Assembly: GCF_050436995.1 (NCBI RefSeq)
Contig: NC_134747.1
Location: 9,679,501-9,743,500 of the forward strand
Reading direction: 5' to 3'
Length of the DNA: 64,000 bases
Source: Anticarsia gemmatalis
Lineage: Eukaryota > Arthropoda > Insecta > Lepidoptera > Erebidae
Shown: piece by piece, positions 1-10,800 of the stretch
How positions within the stretch are numbered: position 1 is the first letter of the stretch
How the letters are laid out: every line of letters begins with the position of its first letter
Notes under the pieces: generated by a model
The model's database searches: none
Seen by the model: only the letters and a program-made list of their open reading frames with translations
Told to the model about the DNA's origin: nothing
Made by a program: the position numbers and the translations under genes

Positions 1-229
1 CTTACCTTACCATTTTACCTTTTTTGAGAGTAAGTTATATACATATAACGTATAGAGATATAAATAAAGGTGCCCGTTCGCTTAAAATTCACTTTTATTC
101 AATAGAAACTTAAGTGAAACTATCTTGTAGGTAGTAGGTGCGTTAAACGTGAATTAAATATTAATGCCCTAATGTGCCACCAAAGTTTGTACTTAGGAGC
201 AATGTTTTACTCCATTTTTTTATTTCCAG

Positions 230-1748
230 CTGACGGGATTGCTTCTTCTAATCGTGGGATTATGGGCTGAGTTTGATCTGCACAAGTACATGGAGTTATC
301 ACCAGAATTTTCGGGAACGGCGCCGCATGTAATGATCGGTATCGCTTGCCTCATTGTGCTCGTCAGTTCCATAGCTTTCTCCTGTATCATCAAGGGACAA
401 CCGGTGCTTCTTTACATAGTAAGATTTGTGATTAATTACTTATAATCTAATTGATTACGTACTTATACGATTTGCCCCGTTTTCCAACAGTGTGACGAGT
501 AGCCAAAATAACCTGTATTCACCGAACCGGGAATCATCGGAATATCAATAGCTATCATTAATGAATGCTTATGTTTCCAGTATGGTGGTTTCTTGGCATG
601 TATCTTCATGATGGACGCTGGCGTGGGCGCCGCAGTGGCCTGTTACCGGGACACCTTTGCCAAGAGCCTCCGCGACGGACTCACGCAGACCATCTCCACA
701 AACAGTATGCACAAAACAAACTTTGACTTCGCACAAGAAACTGTAAGCACCTCTCTTAGTTAAACATGAGTCACCATCTGAGATACGTGATACGCATACA
801 AGAGCTTTAATGAGTTTGTCTCGTATCCCAACGGCATAGATATCTATATCTATACATTATTATCTTTTCAGTCCCGAATTTGGACTCAATCAGTCTAGTA
901 GGTGCAGGCAGTCTTATAAATAGACGTTCCCAAAATTTGAGACTGTCTGCACCTGCTACTCTCAATAGTCCTTACGGCCCAAAAATAAAACAGAGTCTCT
1001 CACACTCTGAATTTAGTAGCCTCGAAATATTGTCTTAAACAGATTAAGTTAAGTTAAGTTAAACTACTTATTAGTATAATGGCAAGCAATTAATAAATAG
1101 TGGTCACGCGTGTGTGTAACAGTTGCACTGCTGTGGCGTATCTAACTACACGGACTGGATGCGACTGTCACCGCAAAAGGTGATCCCTATCTCGTGCTGC
1201 CATGAGTCGAAGAACTGCGTCACGGCTAATTACAGCGAGGTCTACCAACGCGTAAGTTTAATTATACTGTGTACTCGTAAATTCTTAGTCACTGTTTATC
1301 TAGATAGTTCATAGACATTCCAAGGGTCAATGAAAAAGGTGGGTACCTTCCACATTACCGTGTACGAGACCCACAAACCAGCCCTGGCGCTGATACGTGT
1401 ATGTTATGTAAAATTGGATGCGCCTAATCCGTCGAGATCGCGCCCCCCATCAAGTTAGTTGTCCCGCAGGACGGTCTTACTTAACACAAATATAATACTA
1501 TGCTTTATCATCTCGTCGTAGCGCGTCTTCTTCTCTTTCGAAACCAAGAGCCTAAATGAAAATACGTTTTAAGTTAAAATATTTTCTTACAGGGCTGCTA
1601 TGAGGTGATTTCGGAATATTTGGAGAACAACATAGACATACTGGTTGGGATAGCGATTGGCACAGCATTCCTTCCGCTCGTCGGCACAGTGTTGTCTTGT
1701 TTCCTCGCCAGCTACATCAAGAAATCTAAATACGACGCCGTCAACTAA
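230..1748 (+). CDS. Tetraspanin family membrane protein (3' four coding exons; 5' end outside window)
   Basis: Four exons join in frame (230-418, 581-742, 1123-1251, 1593-1748), each with AG acceptors and GT donors, giving 211 residues to a TAA stop. The first exon opens inside transmembrane segment 1 (LTGLLLIVGLW) and also holds segment 2. Exon 581 carries segment 3 (a short hydrophobic run with CIFMMDAG). Exon 1123 carries the tetraspanin signature LHCCGV, a CC pair and a further Cys, with the sixth Cys at the start of exon 1593 (GCYE). The last exon carries segment 4 and a short tail ending KYDAVN. The start codon and roughly the first 15-25 residues must lie left of the window. Tetraspanins organise membrane microdomains and partner receptors or integrins. 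Six loop cysteines fit the commonest subfamily, but I cannot name the orthologue. Confidence 0.9.
883..970. repeat. Imperfect inverted repeat in tetraspanin intron
   Basis: The arms at about 883-912 and 941-970 are near reverse complements: GTAGGTGCAGGCAGTCT against AGACTGTCTGCACCTGCTAC. They are separated by about 28 bases. It looks like a small fold-back element or remnant, with no coding content. Confidence 0.6.
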
Positions 1749-2551
1749 CAACCTGAGAACGACTGATCTGCTCATACGTATTTGAATCTCCAATTTATCT
1801 GTACCTTTCGACTGACGCTATTCCTATTGGACTTGCATTATACCTATCGATGTTTAAATATTTCAATTATTATAATTATTAAATTAAAAGAAAATTATAT
1901 CAAGTAACTATGTATTCTTTATAAAAAGACATAGCAATATTTTATTTAAATGTTATTAAACTTGAAGCAAGGACCTTATATTTCATTTATTGGTTACTAG
2001 CTGACCCGCGCAACTTCGCTTGCATCACCTAAGAGAATGGGTAATAATTTTCCCCGTTTTTGTAACATTTTTCGTTACTACTCCGCTCCTAATGATCGTA
2101 GCGTGATAATATATAGCCTATAGCCTTCCTCGATAAATGGGCTATCTAGCAGTGAAAGAATTTTTCAAATCGGACCAGTAGTTCCTGAGATTAGCGCGTT
2201 CAAACAAACAAACAAACAAACAAACAAACAAACAATCAAACAAACAAACTCTTCAGCTTTATAATATTAGTATAGATCTGCAATTCATCAAAATTAACAC
2301 GACACTGCTATAGGTACCCTAACTAGTAGTAACTAGGTACTTATGTATTTTCTAATACGATTTTCTCCTTTAGTCACAGTATTTTTCTCAGGTTCGCAAT
2401 TTAGAGTGAAATTATAAATGAAATGATTTCTAAAAGACGAGATAAAATATTAAAACGACCTATAAAAAAATCGTAACCTTTTAAAGAAAACAATGCAAGA
2501 GGTAATTTTTAGGTAGGAACTTTAATTTTAATGATACATAAATAAAAACAA
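1749..2551. other. Intergenic stretch: tetraspanin 3' UTR, interspersed repeat, TFIIF-beta-like 3' UTR
   Basis: The AT-rich 3' UTR of the tetraspanin occupies the left part, with several ATTAAA-like sites around 1880-1960. A dispersed repeat sits at 1996-2277. The right part is the 3' region of the minus-strand TFIIF-beta-like gene, where ATTAAA-type signals read on the minus strand near 2520. I see no further gene. Confidence 0.6.
1996..2277 (+). repeat. Interspersed repeat with (CAAA)n tract and ATAATATTAGTATAGAT tail
   Basis: It begins ACTAGCTGACCCGCGCAACT, has a middle part resembling the FCAAATCGGACCAGTAGTT-type block of arthropod repeats, then a (CAAA)n tract at 2209-2249, and ends CTTTATAATATTAGTATAGA. 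Related copies occur at 27200-27385 and, more decayed, at 42010-42200. This repeat class is common in Lepidoptera and is probably the 3' end of a non-LTR element or a SINE. The exact family cannot be named from sequence alone. Confidence 0.7.
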
Positions 2552-4199
2552 TTAGGTACTGATAGGCGAGTCAATTTCTACCATGACTGACTCTCCATCA
2601 GAACTATTATTGTCAACCTTTGATTCAGCTGTTTGATCTTTTTTATGTTGTCTGTATTCTGGCTTCAGTACCCACATGTTTTTGTGAGGATTCTTCAAGT
2701 TAAAATTACACACTTCTTTCAAAATCTCTTTGAGGTAAAAAATTGGTTGCCTTGTGATCTGAAACATTTTTTCATTAAAGTTTTTTTTTTGTTATTTTAT
2801 ACCAACGACCACAGATGTGAACCTACTACCTTTTGTAAATCTTTGATGTTATAACACTGATGTTTCTGAAACGCAGCAAACAACATATTCCGTATTGCCT
2901 CCTTGTCGTATCTGGACCTTATGTCCGTGGCAGTCTTCCTATACCCAGAGGCACCAAGCTATAAAAATACAATAGTTGTTCTATAAACTTTGTAAAAATG
3001 TTAAAAACGAATGTTATAACATGCTGTATCAATATCCCACTGATAGATTGATTAAGAAGGTATTGCTGGCAATTGCCCACTGGCGGATGGAAGTACGATC
3101 AAATAGTCATGAGTTCGAATCCCGCCGACATAAGCTTTTAAAAAAGTTGCACTTAAATATAAAGCACAATATCATTCATTTTATTGACCATAGATTTTAA
3201 TCCGTCACTTACAGAACAGCTGATGATTGTGTTTAAACTACGAGAACGGGGCAGTTTCGGCACTTGTGGAGATGAATCCACGTCTTTAATGGTCTCTGAT
3301 TTTAAGTTATTATATTTTGTGTCTTCCTTTACTCTACATTCTAGTTTCCGTATAATCCCTCCCTCCATATAGAGCTTCCCAGATTTAGGTACTTCAGCTT
3401 CGATACTGGAAGGTGTACCTAATAAAAGGATTTTTTTAATAAGTTAGTCTGATTCATACAATATGTTTTTATCTAGTTTAGTATGTTATTCAACTAAGAC
3501 CATAAAGTGTCTAAACAAAGAAGTAATAATAGCATTAAAAGCACGTATTTTTACGCTTTTTTCTTGTTAATACTTAAATGGTTTGATATTGATCTGTTCG
3601 GATTAAGTATAATTTGTAATTTGTTTATTTTTTTATGTTGGAAATAGCCGATGAAACGATTAAACTTTATGAATAAAACTCAAATCACGGGCACTACACA
3701 GGATGGCACCACCGCTGCAACGCCAGTACAGAATAAGTGTAGGAATTATGATTTTATCACAGTCAATTAAACTGGCTAATTTAATGTGATAAATGCGAAA
3801 GTTTTACATATAATATCTATCCTAAATAAATCATTACTAATAAGAAAAGTCAAAAGCACAGCCGCGAGAAAGACAAGGAAGTTACGTACTGATCACTTGT
3901 GAAAATACTCCTAAGGATTGCTTGGAAACATTGGTCACATCAAGATGGTGTTCCTTCGGTATGTTCTGCTCCCCTGCGTCTTTCAGACACAGCACAGCCT
4001 CCGACAGCGACAGCTGCACCTGCGCACGCTGTCCCGGCGCGCGTGATATCTTCAACTTGCCCACTTCGATGTTCCCCTGTGCCTTCTCCCATTTATTTGC
4101 TATATACTTAGGCACTTTCACAAGCCAAGCTCCTCTCCCAGTATTGGACAAATCCAACTCACGGTCGATGTGTGGTGCTCGGTTATTAGAATCACTCAT
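2552..4199 (-). CDS. Divergent tandem paralogue of TFIIF beta subunit (RAP30-like)
   Basis: Four exons join in frame on the minus strand: 3890-4199, 3213-3418, 2830-2958 and 2552-2758. They give 283 residues with no internal stop. Exon 1 encodes the TFIIF dimerisation barrel (RELDLSNTGRG, WLVKVPKYIANKWEKAQG) and is almost identical to the neighbouring copy. Exon 4 keeps the winged-helix core (PIFYLKEILKEV, KNMW, LKPEYR) but has a longer acidic tail. Exon 2 is strongly diverged after KLYMEG and loses the QQLD..V...FKPV block that is conserved in the neighbour and in vertebrate RAP30. Splice sites look functional. TFIIF beta pairs with the alpha subunit to recruit RNA polymerase II. This copy may be a specialised, for example tissue-restricted, subunit, or a gene drifting toward loss. 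Intact frame over four exons argues against a simple pseudogene. Confidence 0.82.
3040..3140 (+). repeat. Possible tRNA-like SINE remnant in an intron
   Basis: Positions 3112-3122 read GTTCGAATCCC, a match to the polymerase III B box. The A-box region upstream is poor and no cloverleaf can be drawn with confidence. I read it as a decayed tRNA-derived SINE, not a tRNA gene. Confidence 0.35.
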
Positions 4200-4891
4200 T
4201 TTTATTCACTACGAGATTTTTTTTTTAACTTGAGCTCTTTTTGATCGCTAATTAAATAATAATGGCTTTCTGATATGTAGGTACTCGTAGATACACAGTG
4301 AATTAGAAAGTATTTTTCGGAAATTAAATATAGCTTTAAATCATAGTTCGTGTTAACAGGACGACTGATATAACTTTACTAACACTAGTGATAGACAAAA
4401 AACTTGCCACACAATCAAAACACAACAAGGCGTGTTATGACATGAAGAGACTAGTAGAATTCGAATAAAACAATGACTAGTTATCTTATCCTTATCCACT
4501 TATCACATGATTCACATATTGATGCTTAATTCTGTACTAATAGCTAAAGTAATTCTGTCTACCTGTATCTATCGTACTCGCGTAATAACATTTGCAGGCT
4601 ACCTGTTTAATCATACAACCATCAGCACTATTGTAATGGTTTCAAAATAAATAAAATAATTTACTTCAAATATTTTTATTATCTGATAAAAGTAAGTGTC
4701 AGAATATACAGTTCTATTATGTATATTTACAATGAGATTAACTTAATTAACAATCGGAAACTAACAAATTAATGGGGATCTAAGAAAATAAAAGGTTTGG
4801 GCTTCTTGCAATAACAAATATAATTAATTATTCTTAGAAAAAGACCCATTTTAATTTCATTGTCCTAACAAATTGTTCAACCCTGTTGTCT
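4200..4891. other. Spacer between the two TFIIF-beta copies
   Basis: AT-rich sequence holds the promoter and 5' UTR of the left copy next to 4200 and the 3' UTR of the right copy near 4891. A TTTATT at 4675-4680 is AATAAA on the minus strand and could be the poly(A) signal of the right copy. No other gene or clear repeat is seen. Confidence 0.5.
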
Positions 4892-7174
4892 TCAGTCACT
4901 ATCTGAACTATTTTTGTCATCTTTTGATTCAGCTGTTTGTTCTTGTTTATAATGTCTGTATTCTGGCTTCAGTTCCCACATGTTCTTGTGAGGATTCTTC
5001 AAGTTATAATTACACACTTCTTTCAAAATCTCTTTGAGATAAACAATTGGTTGTTTGGTGATCTGAAACAAAATAATCAATGAGTATTTTTCACGAAAAT
5101 ATCTTTGAATAACTCACACTGCCATCTTTATATAAAGGAAACAGAGTCTGTTCTATAATACGTACATGTATATACACTTTTGAACATGATTCATGAAATA
5201 TTCAAGTTGACATACCTTATTTGTTTACAATTAACTAATCTATGTTAAAAGTAATAATAAAACAAGGACTACTTCTAAAAGGCAAAAGAAATTATCTATC
5301 TTCCCCCCAATAAGTATTTTTGGGCTACATTCATTTATATGAAATTTTATAATGATTTACTTTCATTTAAGTTAGTCTAGAACCCAACATTTTTTTATTT
5401 AATCCAACACAGATATATGTTTCTAAACTATTACCTTTTGTAAGTCTTTGATGTTATAATACTGATGTTTTTCAAAGGCAGCAAACAACATATTGAGGAC
5501 AGCCTCCTTGTCATCTCTGGCTTTCTTACCCTCTGCTGTCTTCTTCTTGAGATAGTCAATCTGTAACATATAATAATGTTATGATATGATTGTATTATAG
5601 TTAAAAATATCAAACAGCATAACTAAGTACAACAATCTTTAAAATAGGTTTCCAAAGAGGGTGATACTGCCCCCTAGTGGGTGTTGACGCATTTTGTAAA
5701 GGGTGGTAGTGGGCCCAAAGACAAATGATAAATAACAAAAACACATAAACTTTACCTACAGAAGTATAGAGTACAAGGGGGCACTGAATCTATTTTATAT
5801 ACAAAAGGGGGCAGGTGTCCAAAAAGGGGGGCTTCCTTTATGTGGCCAAGCTGAATTAGTCATATTCTCAAGCTAACTAGGTATATACTGATAATTTAAC
5901 ATGGCCTAAATACATCCAAATCCTAAATCACCCTAAAGTTATAGTCTTGTACGCAAGGTTTGCGGCTACAAAATTTAGAACATCAATATCCCATATGCTT
6001 ATGCAGCTGGTAGTGGCTTGTTTAACAGATCTTTTATCTTGGAAAAGCATAAAAGTTTTAATTATAATCTAGATAAATTGTGCATGCCAAGGCTCTCAAA
6101 TTTGTCAGAAATGTTTATTTATTAATTATTTAAATGTTTGATTGATCAAGAAGTCACAAAACTTATTAATAGATCATGACTTACATTGTTCTTATGATCA
6201 GATACAGGCTTGAAGTTCTGCACTATTCTGTCCAGTTGCTGCACTTGTCTTTGAGGCATGGATGCTTTTCTTATAGACTCAGATTTCAATTTGTAGTATG
6301 TAGTGTCTGCATATGGTCTGCATTCTAGTTTCTGTACAATCCTTCCTTCCATAAACAGCTTCTCAGACTCAGGTATAACAGCATCAGAATTATTAGCTGT
6401 AAAAAAATTAATTGTTATTAATTATTTGGTTAAAGAGGAGCTCGTGGCTTAGTTCACAACAGCCGCGCGGATCGATCTCTGAGGTTAAGCTACGCTTGCC
6501 GAGGTTGTTCCGTGGATGGGTGACCATCTAAGACATATCGAGTTCCTCCGTGTTTCGGAAGGCACGTTAAATTGTGGGTCCCGGCTGTCATTTCGAAGAT
6601 CTTTGACAGTCGTTAACAGTAATCAGAAGCTTGAAAGTCTGACAAACAGTCTTACCGAAGGGTATCGTGTTAATACCTAAGTATCTGGGTTGTGGAGGTC
6701 AGATAGGCAGTCGCTCCATGTAAAACACTGGTATCCAGCTGCATCCGTTGAGACTGGAAGCCGACTCCAACATAGTTTGGAACAAAGGCTAAGCGAATAT
6801 ATATATAATTATTTGGTTAAAGTTTAGAATATATAATATATAAACAATAATGATAAGGACATACGGATCGCATGAGAGAAGACTCCTAAGGACTGCCTGG
6901 TGACATTGGATACGTCCAGACGGTGTTCCTTCGGTATGTTCTGTTCCCCTGCGTCTTTGAGACACAGCACGGCCTCCGACAGCGACAGCTGCACCTGCGC
7001 ACGCTGTCCCGGCGCGCGAGATATCTTCAACTTGCCCACTTCGATGTTTCCCTGTGCCTTCTCCCATTTATTAGCTATATACTTAGGCACTTTCACAAGC
7101 CAAACTCCTCTCCCGGTATTGGACAAATCCAACTCACGGTCGATGTGTGGTGCTGGGTTACTTGGAGCACTCAT
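4892..7174 (-). CDS. TfIIFbeta: General transcription factor IIF subunit 2 (TFIIF beta / RAP30)
   Basis: Four minus-strand exons (6865-7174, 6185-6396, 5435-5560, 4892-5062) splice in frame to 272 residues, close to the usual ~250-280 of animal RAP30. The N-terminal third (RELDLSNTGRGVWLVKVPKY) is the barrel that dimerises with TFIIF alpha. The middle has KLFMEGRIVQKLECRP and QQLDRIVQNFKPV. The C-terminal winged helix reads AVLNMLFAAFEKHQYYNIKD then TKQPIVYLKEILKEV and WELKPEYRHY. The protein binds RNA polymerase II and loads it at promoters. Intron 1 carries a 370-bp SINE-like insertion. The start ATG at 7174 faces the TBC1D25 start at 7866, so the two probably share a divergent promoter. 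It is the canonical member of the tandem pair. Confidence 0.93.
6436..6805 (+). mobile_element. 5S-rRNA-like SINE with 17-bp target-site duplication
   Basis: The same 17 bases (TAATTATTTGGTTAAAG) flank the element at 6419-6435 and 6806-6822, direct evidence of insertion. Its head contains CTGAGGTTAAGC and, about 25 bases on, GTGGATGGGTGACC. This order and spacing resemble the internal promoter of 5S rRNA genes (A box ... C box). The body ends AGCCGACTCCAACATAGTTT followed by a TA-rich tail. Copies of the same family lie at about 22745-22969 (minus) and a related subfamily at 30239-30509. It is non-coding and presumably mobilised by a LINE reverse transcriptase. Confidence 0.8.
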
Positions 7175-7865
7175 TTTGATCCACTAAACGATTTCTTTTT
7201 TTATTAATATTAATCTAGCGAATAGTTTTTAAGTTCTAAATTCAATTTCACTTCTCAGCAAACGTGTATGTAATAGCAATTTATGAATAAATAAGGTTGA
7301 TAACAGTTAAAATAACGTAGTAGTAAATACTGTCATGTCACAAAAATAAAATAAAAAATGGACAAACAGAAAAACTTTCTGACACATGCTGATGTCTGAG
7401 TCTGACATTAATGACATTAAATGATAATAATTGCCAAGAGATATAAGACAGTGTTGGTACTTGCAGACTAATGCAGACGAATAATGATAGTTTGGTGGAT
7501 GAAAGGATAATAGGTACTTTTTTACTTTACTCTATTCATATTCAAGCTTTGCCATGCATGCATCCTCGGTTATGAGAGATCGTCACCAGAGAGAGCACTA
7601 ATAAAAAAAACTAAAACTATTTTTACTTTTAGTACTTTGTCGATGATAAAATATTTAAAGTTCAGAAATCGGCCCAATCATAAATCCTTTGTCAATGTTT
7701 TTGTAAATGCCACTCTTGTCAAGTTAGAGTTTTGTTAGAAAGTGTTTCAGTTTCGTTCAATTTAGATTAATTTGTCGTTCTCAGTGTATATTCAAGATGT
7801 TCAACAGTTATTATTGCATTTCATAACAAAATTCATCGAATAAAGTAACAGAGTAATGAGAAATC
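7175..7865. promoter_or_regulatory. Divergent promoter region between TFIIF beta and TBC1D25
   Basis: About 690 bases separate the two start codons. The sequence is AT-rich, with the TBC1D25 5' UTR probably from about 7740 onward. I see no clear TATA box and no coding sequence. Shared regulation is inferred only from head-to-head layout. Confidence 0.4.
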
Positions 7866-10800
7866 ATGTTCGGCTACAGCAAAGAGGCAGTTAGAGTGAA
7901 AGTCAAGGTTCGTATTGTGTTGGTCAATTATTTTTCTGAATAAGCTTGAAACATCTGTTCGACTGAATAAAAACGTCATTTTTAAATTGTTACCTACTGC
8001 CGTTGAATGATTTTTGAATGAATAAAATAGTTTACAATAGGAGTTTCATATTTACATCTGTATCAGTAATCAATACTAGGGATTTCCACTAAGAATATGT
8101 AAGTATGTCACAAAAGCTCACTGTATGGAACCGAATTACGGAATGTTTTATGGAAAGCAACATTAACTGTAAATTTACTTTCAGTAACTGTAAAGTCTGG
8201 TCGTTCTCATTATAATAAATTATTTTTTTGTAGATATTTCTAGAGGTTCTCACAAGATACCCTATTTTTTTTTTAGAAATGTGAAGGCAAGCTGCAGCCA
8301 GAATTAAGGAAGTTTTCAGTGGATCCTCAGATAACTTCTTTGGAAGTATTGCAAAGCATTTTAGTGAAAGCATTTGACATAAAATCTGACTTTACACTCT
8401 CATACAGGAGTGTCGATGAATATGGACAAGAAATCTACTTACCTTTGTTATCTGACTGGGACTTGGATGCTGCTTTTCTTAAGTGAGTTTATTTGTATGA
8501 TAAAATGTTTTATTTGAAATTTCAAATACATAGGTATTACACCTTTATACCAAAAAGTTTGTGGCAGGGGTGTATTGAAAATACCCTACATATGGCCATC
8601 TATCAGCTAGCCTATTGCTATTTATCAGGCACATTGCCAAACTCTGGGCTGCTATTGATAAATATTGTAATATCAATTGTGAAAGACTAATAGAACTTTA
8701 CCCAACCCAGGAATCGAAACTAAAACCACATGATTACTAGTCTATTACATTTGCTTTTTCTTCTAGGGCACATAATATAGCTCTAACACAGAGATCAGAG
8801 CCATGTGTGCAGTTGAAGGTGGATATGAAGCCTTTTGCGGAAGCATCAGAAGATTGGGAGCCACCGAGTGTGAGCCCCACAACTCCTTTAGTGAACCAAA
8901 ATTACAAAGAACCAACTGTAGCCCCTGCACAACAACAGCTTGAGAAACAAGAGACACAGACTGGACTCCAAGGAATGATCATGAACCAGGTAATTTAAGT
9001 TTTATATATCAACATCGCTGGTATTTAAAAAAAAATAACTGTTGTGGCATCTACACATAATACTAAAATACATAATAGATCTTATGCAATTCAATCAAAA
9101 TGTCAGTAAAATAATATATTGTGACCTTAAAAATTTTGACTGTCCATAATACACATTGTGCATCTTAGTATTATCTTTACTCTAGCATCATACAGCTTGG
9201 TCTTATTTCCACGTAATATATGTATGTATGTTGTACATATTATAGTCTATCTAGACCCATCTGATATAAAAAAATAACTTTGCAATTAGTAAAGCTACAT
9301 AATAATTTTCACAATCGAAAAATTCATTCTTGCTCTCTCTTTACAGAATAGATTAATGCATAAACATAATATGATTGTATGATTCACTGATTTACCTCAG
9401 TATAAATAACACTAAACACTTTCGTTTTAATTTGTGAAGGCTAAATTACTACAAGAATTTGTTGTTTCTTTGTATTTGCTAAGGTCATAGACAATCTATC
9501 TTTGTATTTCGTTTCCTATTTAGCTAACTAAAGCGTTGCGTCCACTACGTTGGCATCGGAGCGTACTGACCATAAGGATCTGATCTTTTGTATTAATTTC
9601 TAGGACGCCTAACTTCCGATTCAGCGGATGCAGTACCATAGAAATTAATACAAAGTAAAAAAAAACGGTTTGTACGCTCCCATTCCGTCGCAGTGGACGC
9701 GCAGCTTACAGCTTCAAAGTCCAAGGCATGGCTAATATAAAGAGAAGGAGTATTACTTTTTCTGATATATAGTAAATAACTCAATTATTACATGATTATC
9801 ATCAATGTTTTACATAGAACCCAGTACAATATTTTTCTCAAATGTTTGTGTTAACTGATAACATTTAACATCCCTTCCGGTCTGATACATATTAATAATA
9901 AACCAAGGGTATAAAATTATGAATGAATAACTTTTATATGTTGTAATGATAACATGATTATTTTGTTTCAAGGTTGAAAAAACATTTAACATGGTATCAA
10001 GAGCATTGAACCTGTATGAGGACCCAAACACGGCGCCGCGCCCGCCACTCAGTGACATTGAGTTTAGAGCATTCCTGGATACTGTTGGACAAATCACTAA
10101 CACCTCCAAACTGAGAGAAGTCATCTATTGTGGGGGAATTGATCCAAGCCTGAGGTTTGTATGATACATAGATTATTTTTTTATGAGTATACAGTAAATA
10201 TACTTAATAGATTCCTTAATTTAACATCATATGAATTTAATCATAGACTTCTTTACTTCAACGTAATAAATGACATAATAACTTAGTTTTGTTATAGTTT
10301 GATGTATTTTTCACTGTCGAATATTTCGCAGATATAATAGAAAGGTAAAACTAATAGTTTGGCAGAAAATATATTCATGTTGCTCTATTTCTAGGAAAGT
10401 TGTTTGGAAGCACATACTAAATGTATACCCTGATGGTATGACAGGCAAGGAAAGGATGGACTATATCAAAAAGAAGGCAAATGAATATTATGGGCTTAGA
10501 GCTCGGTGGAAAGATTGTATTCAGAAGGGAATGGTGGGTACATACTTATTTTATAACATCATTTCAATACCTCCCTTAGACAGTTGAGGAATAGTATAAC
10601 AATCAATGATCTTATTTACAGGTAAATCCTGACTTAGCCTATGTGACGGGCATGGTTCGGAAAGATGTGTTAAGAACTGACAGGCATCATAATTTCTATG
10701 CGGGCAGTGACGACAATCAGAACATCGCATCTCTCTTCAATATATTAACGACGTAAGTTGCTTTGACACAGTAATATTACTCTAATAAAGTCTTTATTGC

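Noticed and set aside
2209..2249. Regular CAAA repeats as a CRISPR-like or regulatory array
   Set aside because: It is a simple microsatellite tract inside a dispersed repeat, with no spacers.
3100..3135. A tRNA gene on the plus strand
   Set aside because: Only the B box is good. No acceptor stem or anticodon arm can be folded, so a SINE remnant is more likely.
2552..4199. Left TFIIF-beta copy as a pseudogene
   Set aside because: All four exons keep frame and consensus splice sites over 283 codons. Divergence alone is not enough to call it dead, though it remains possible.
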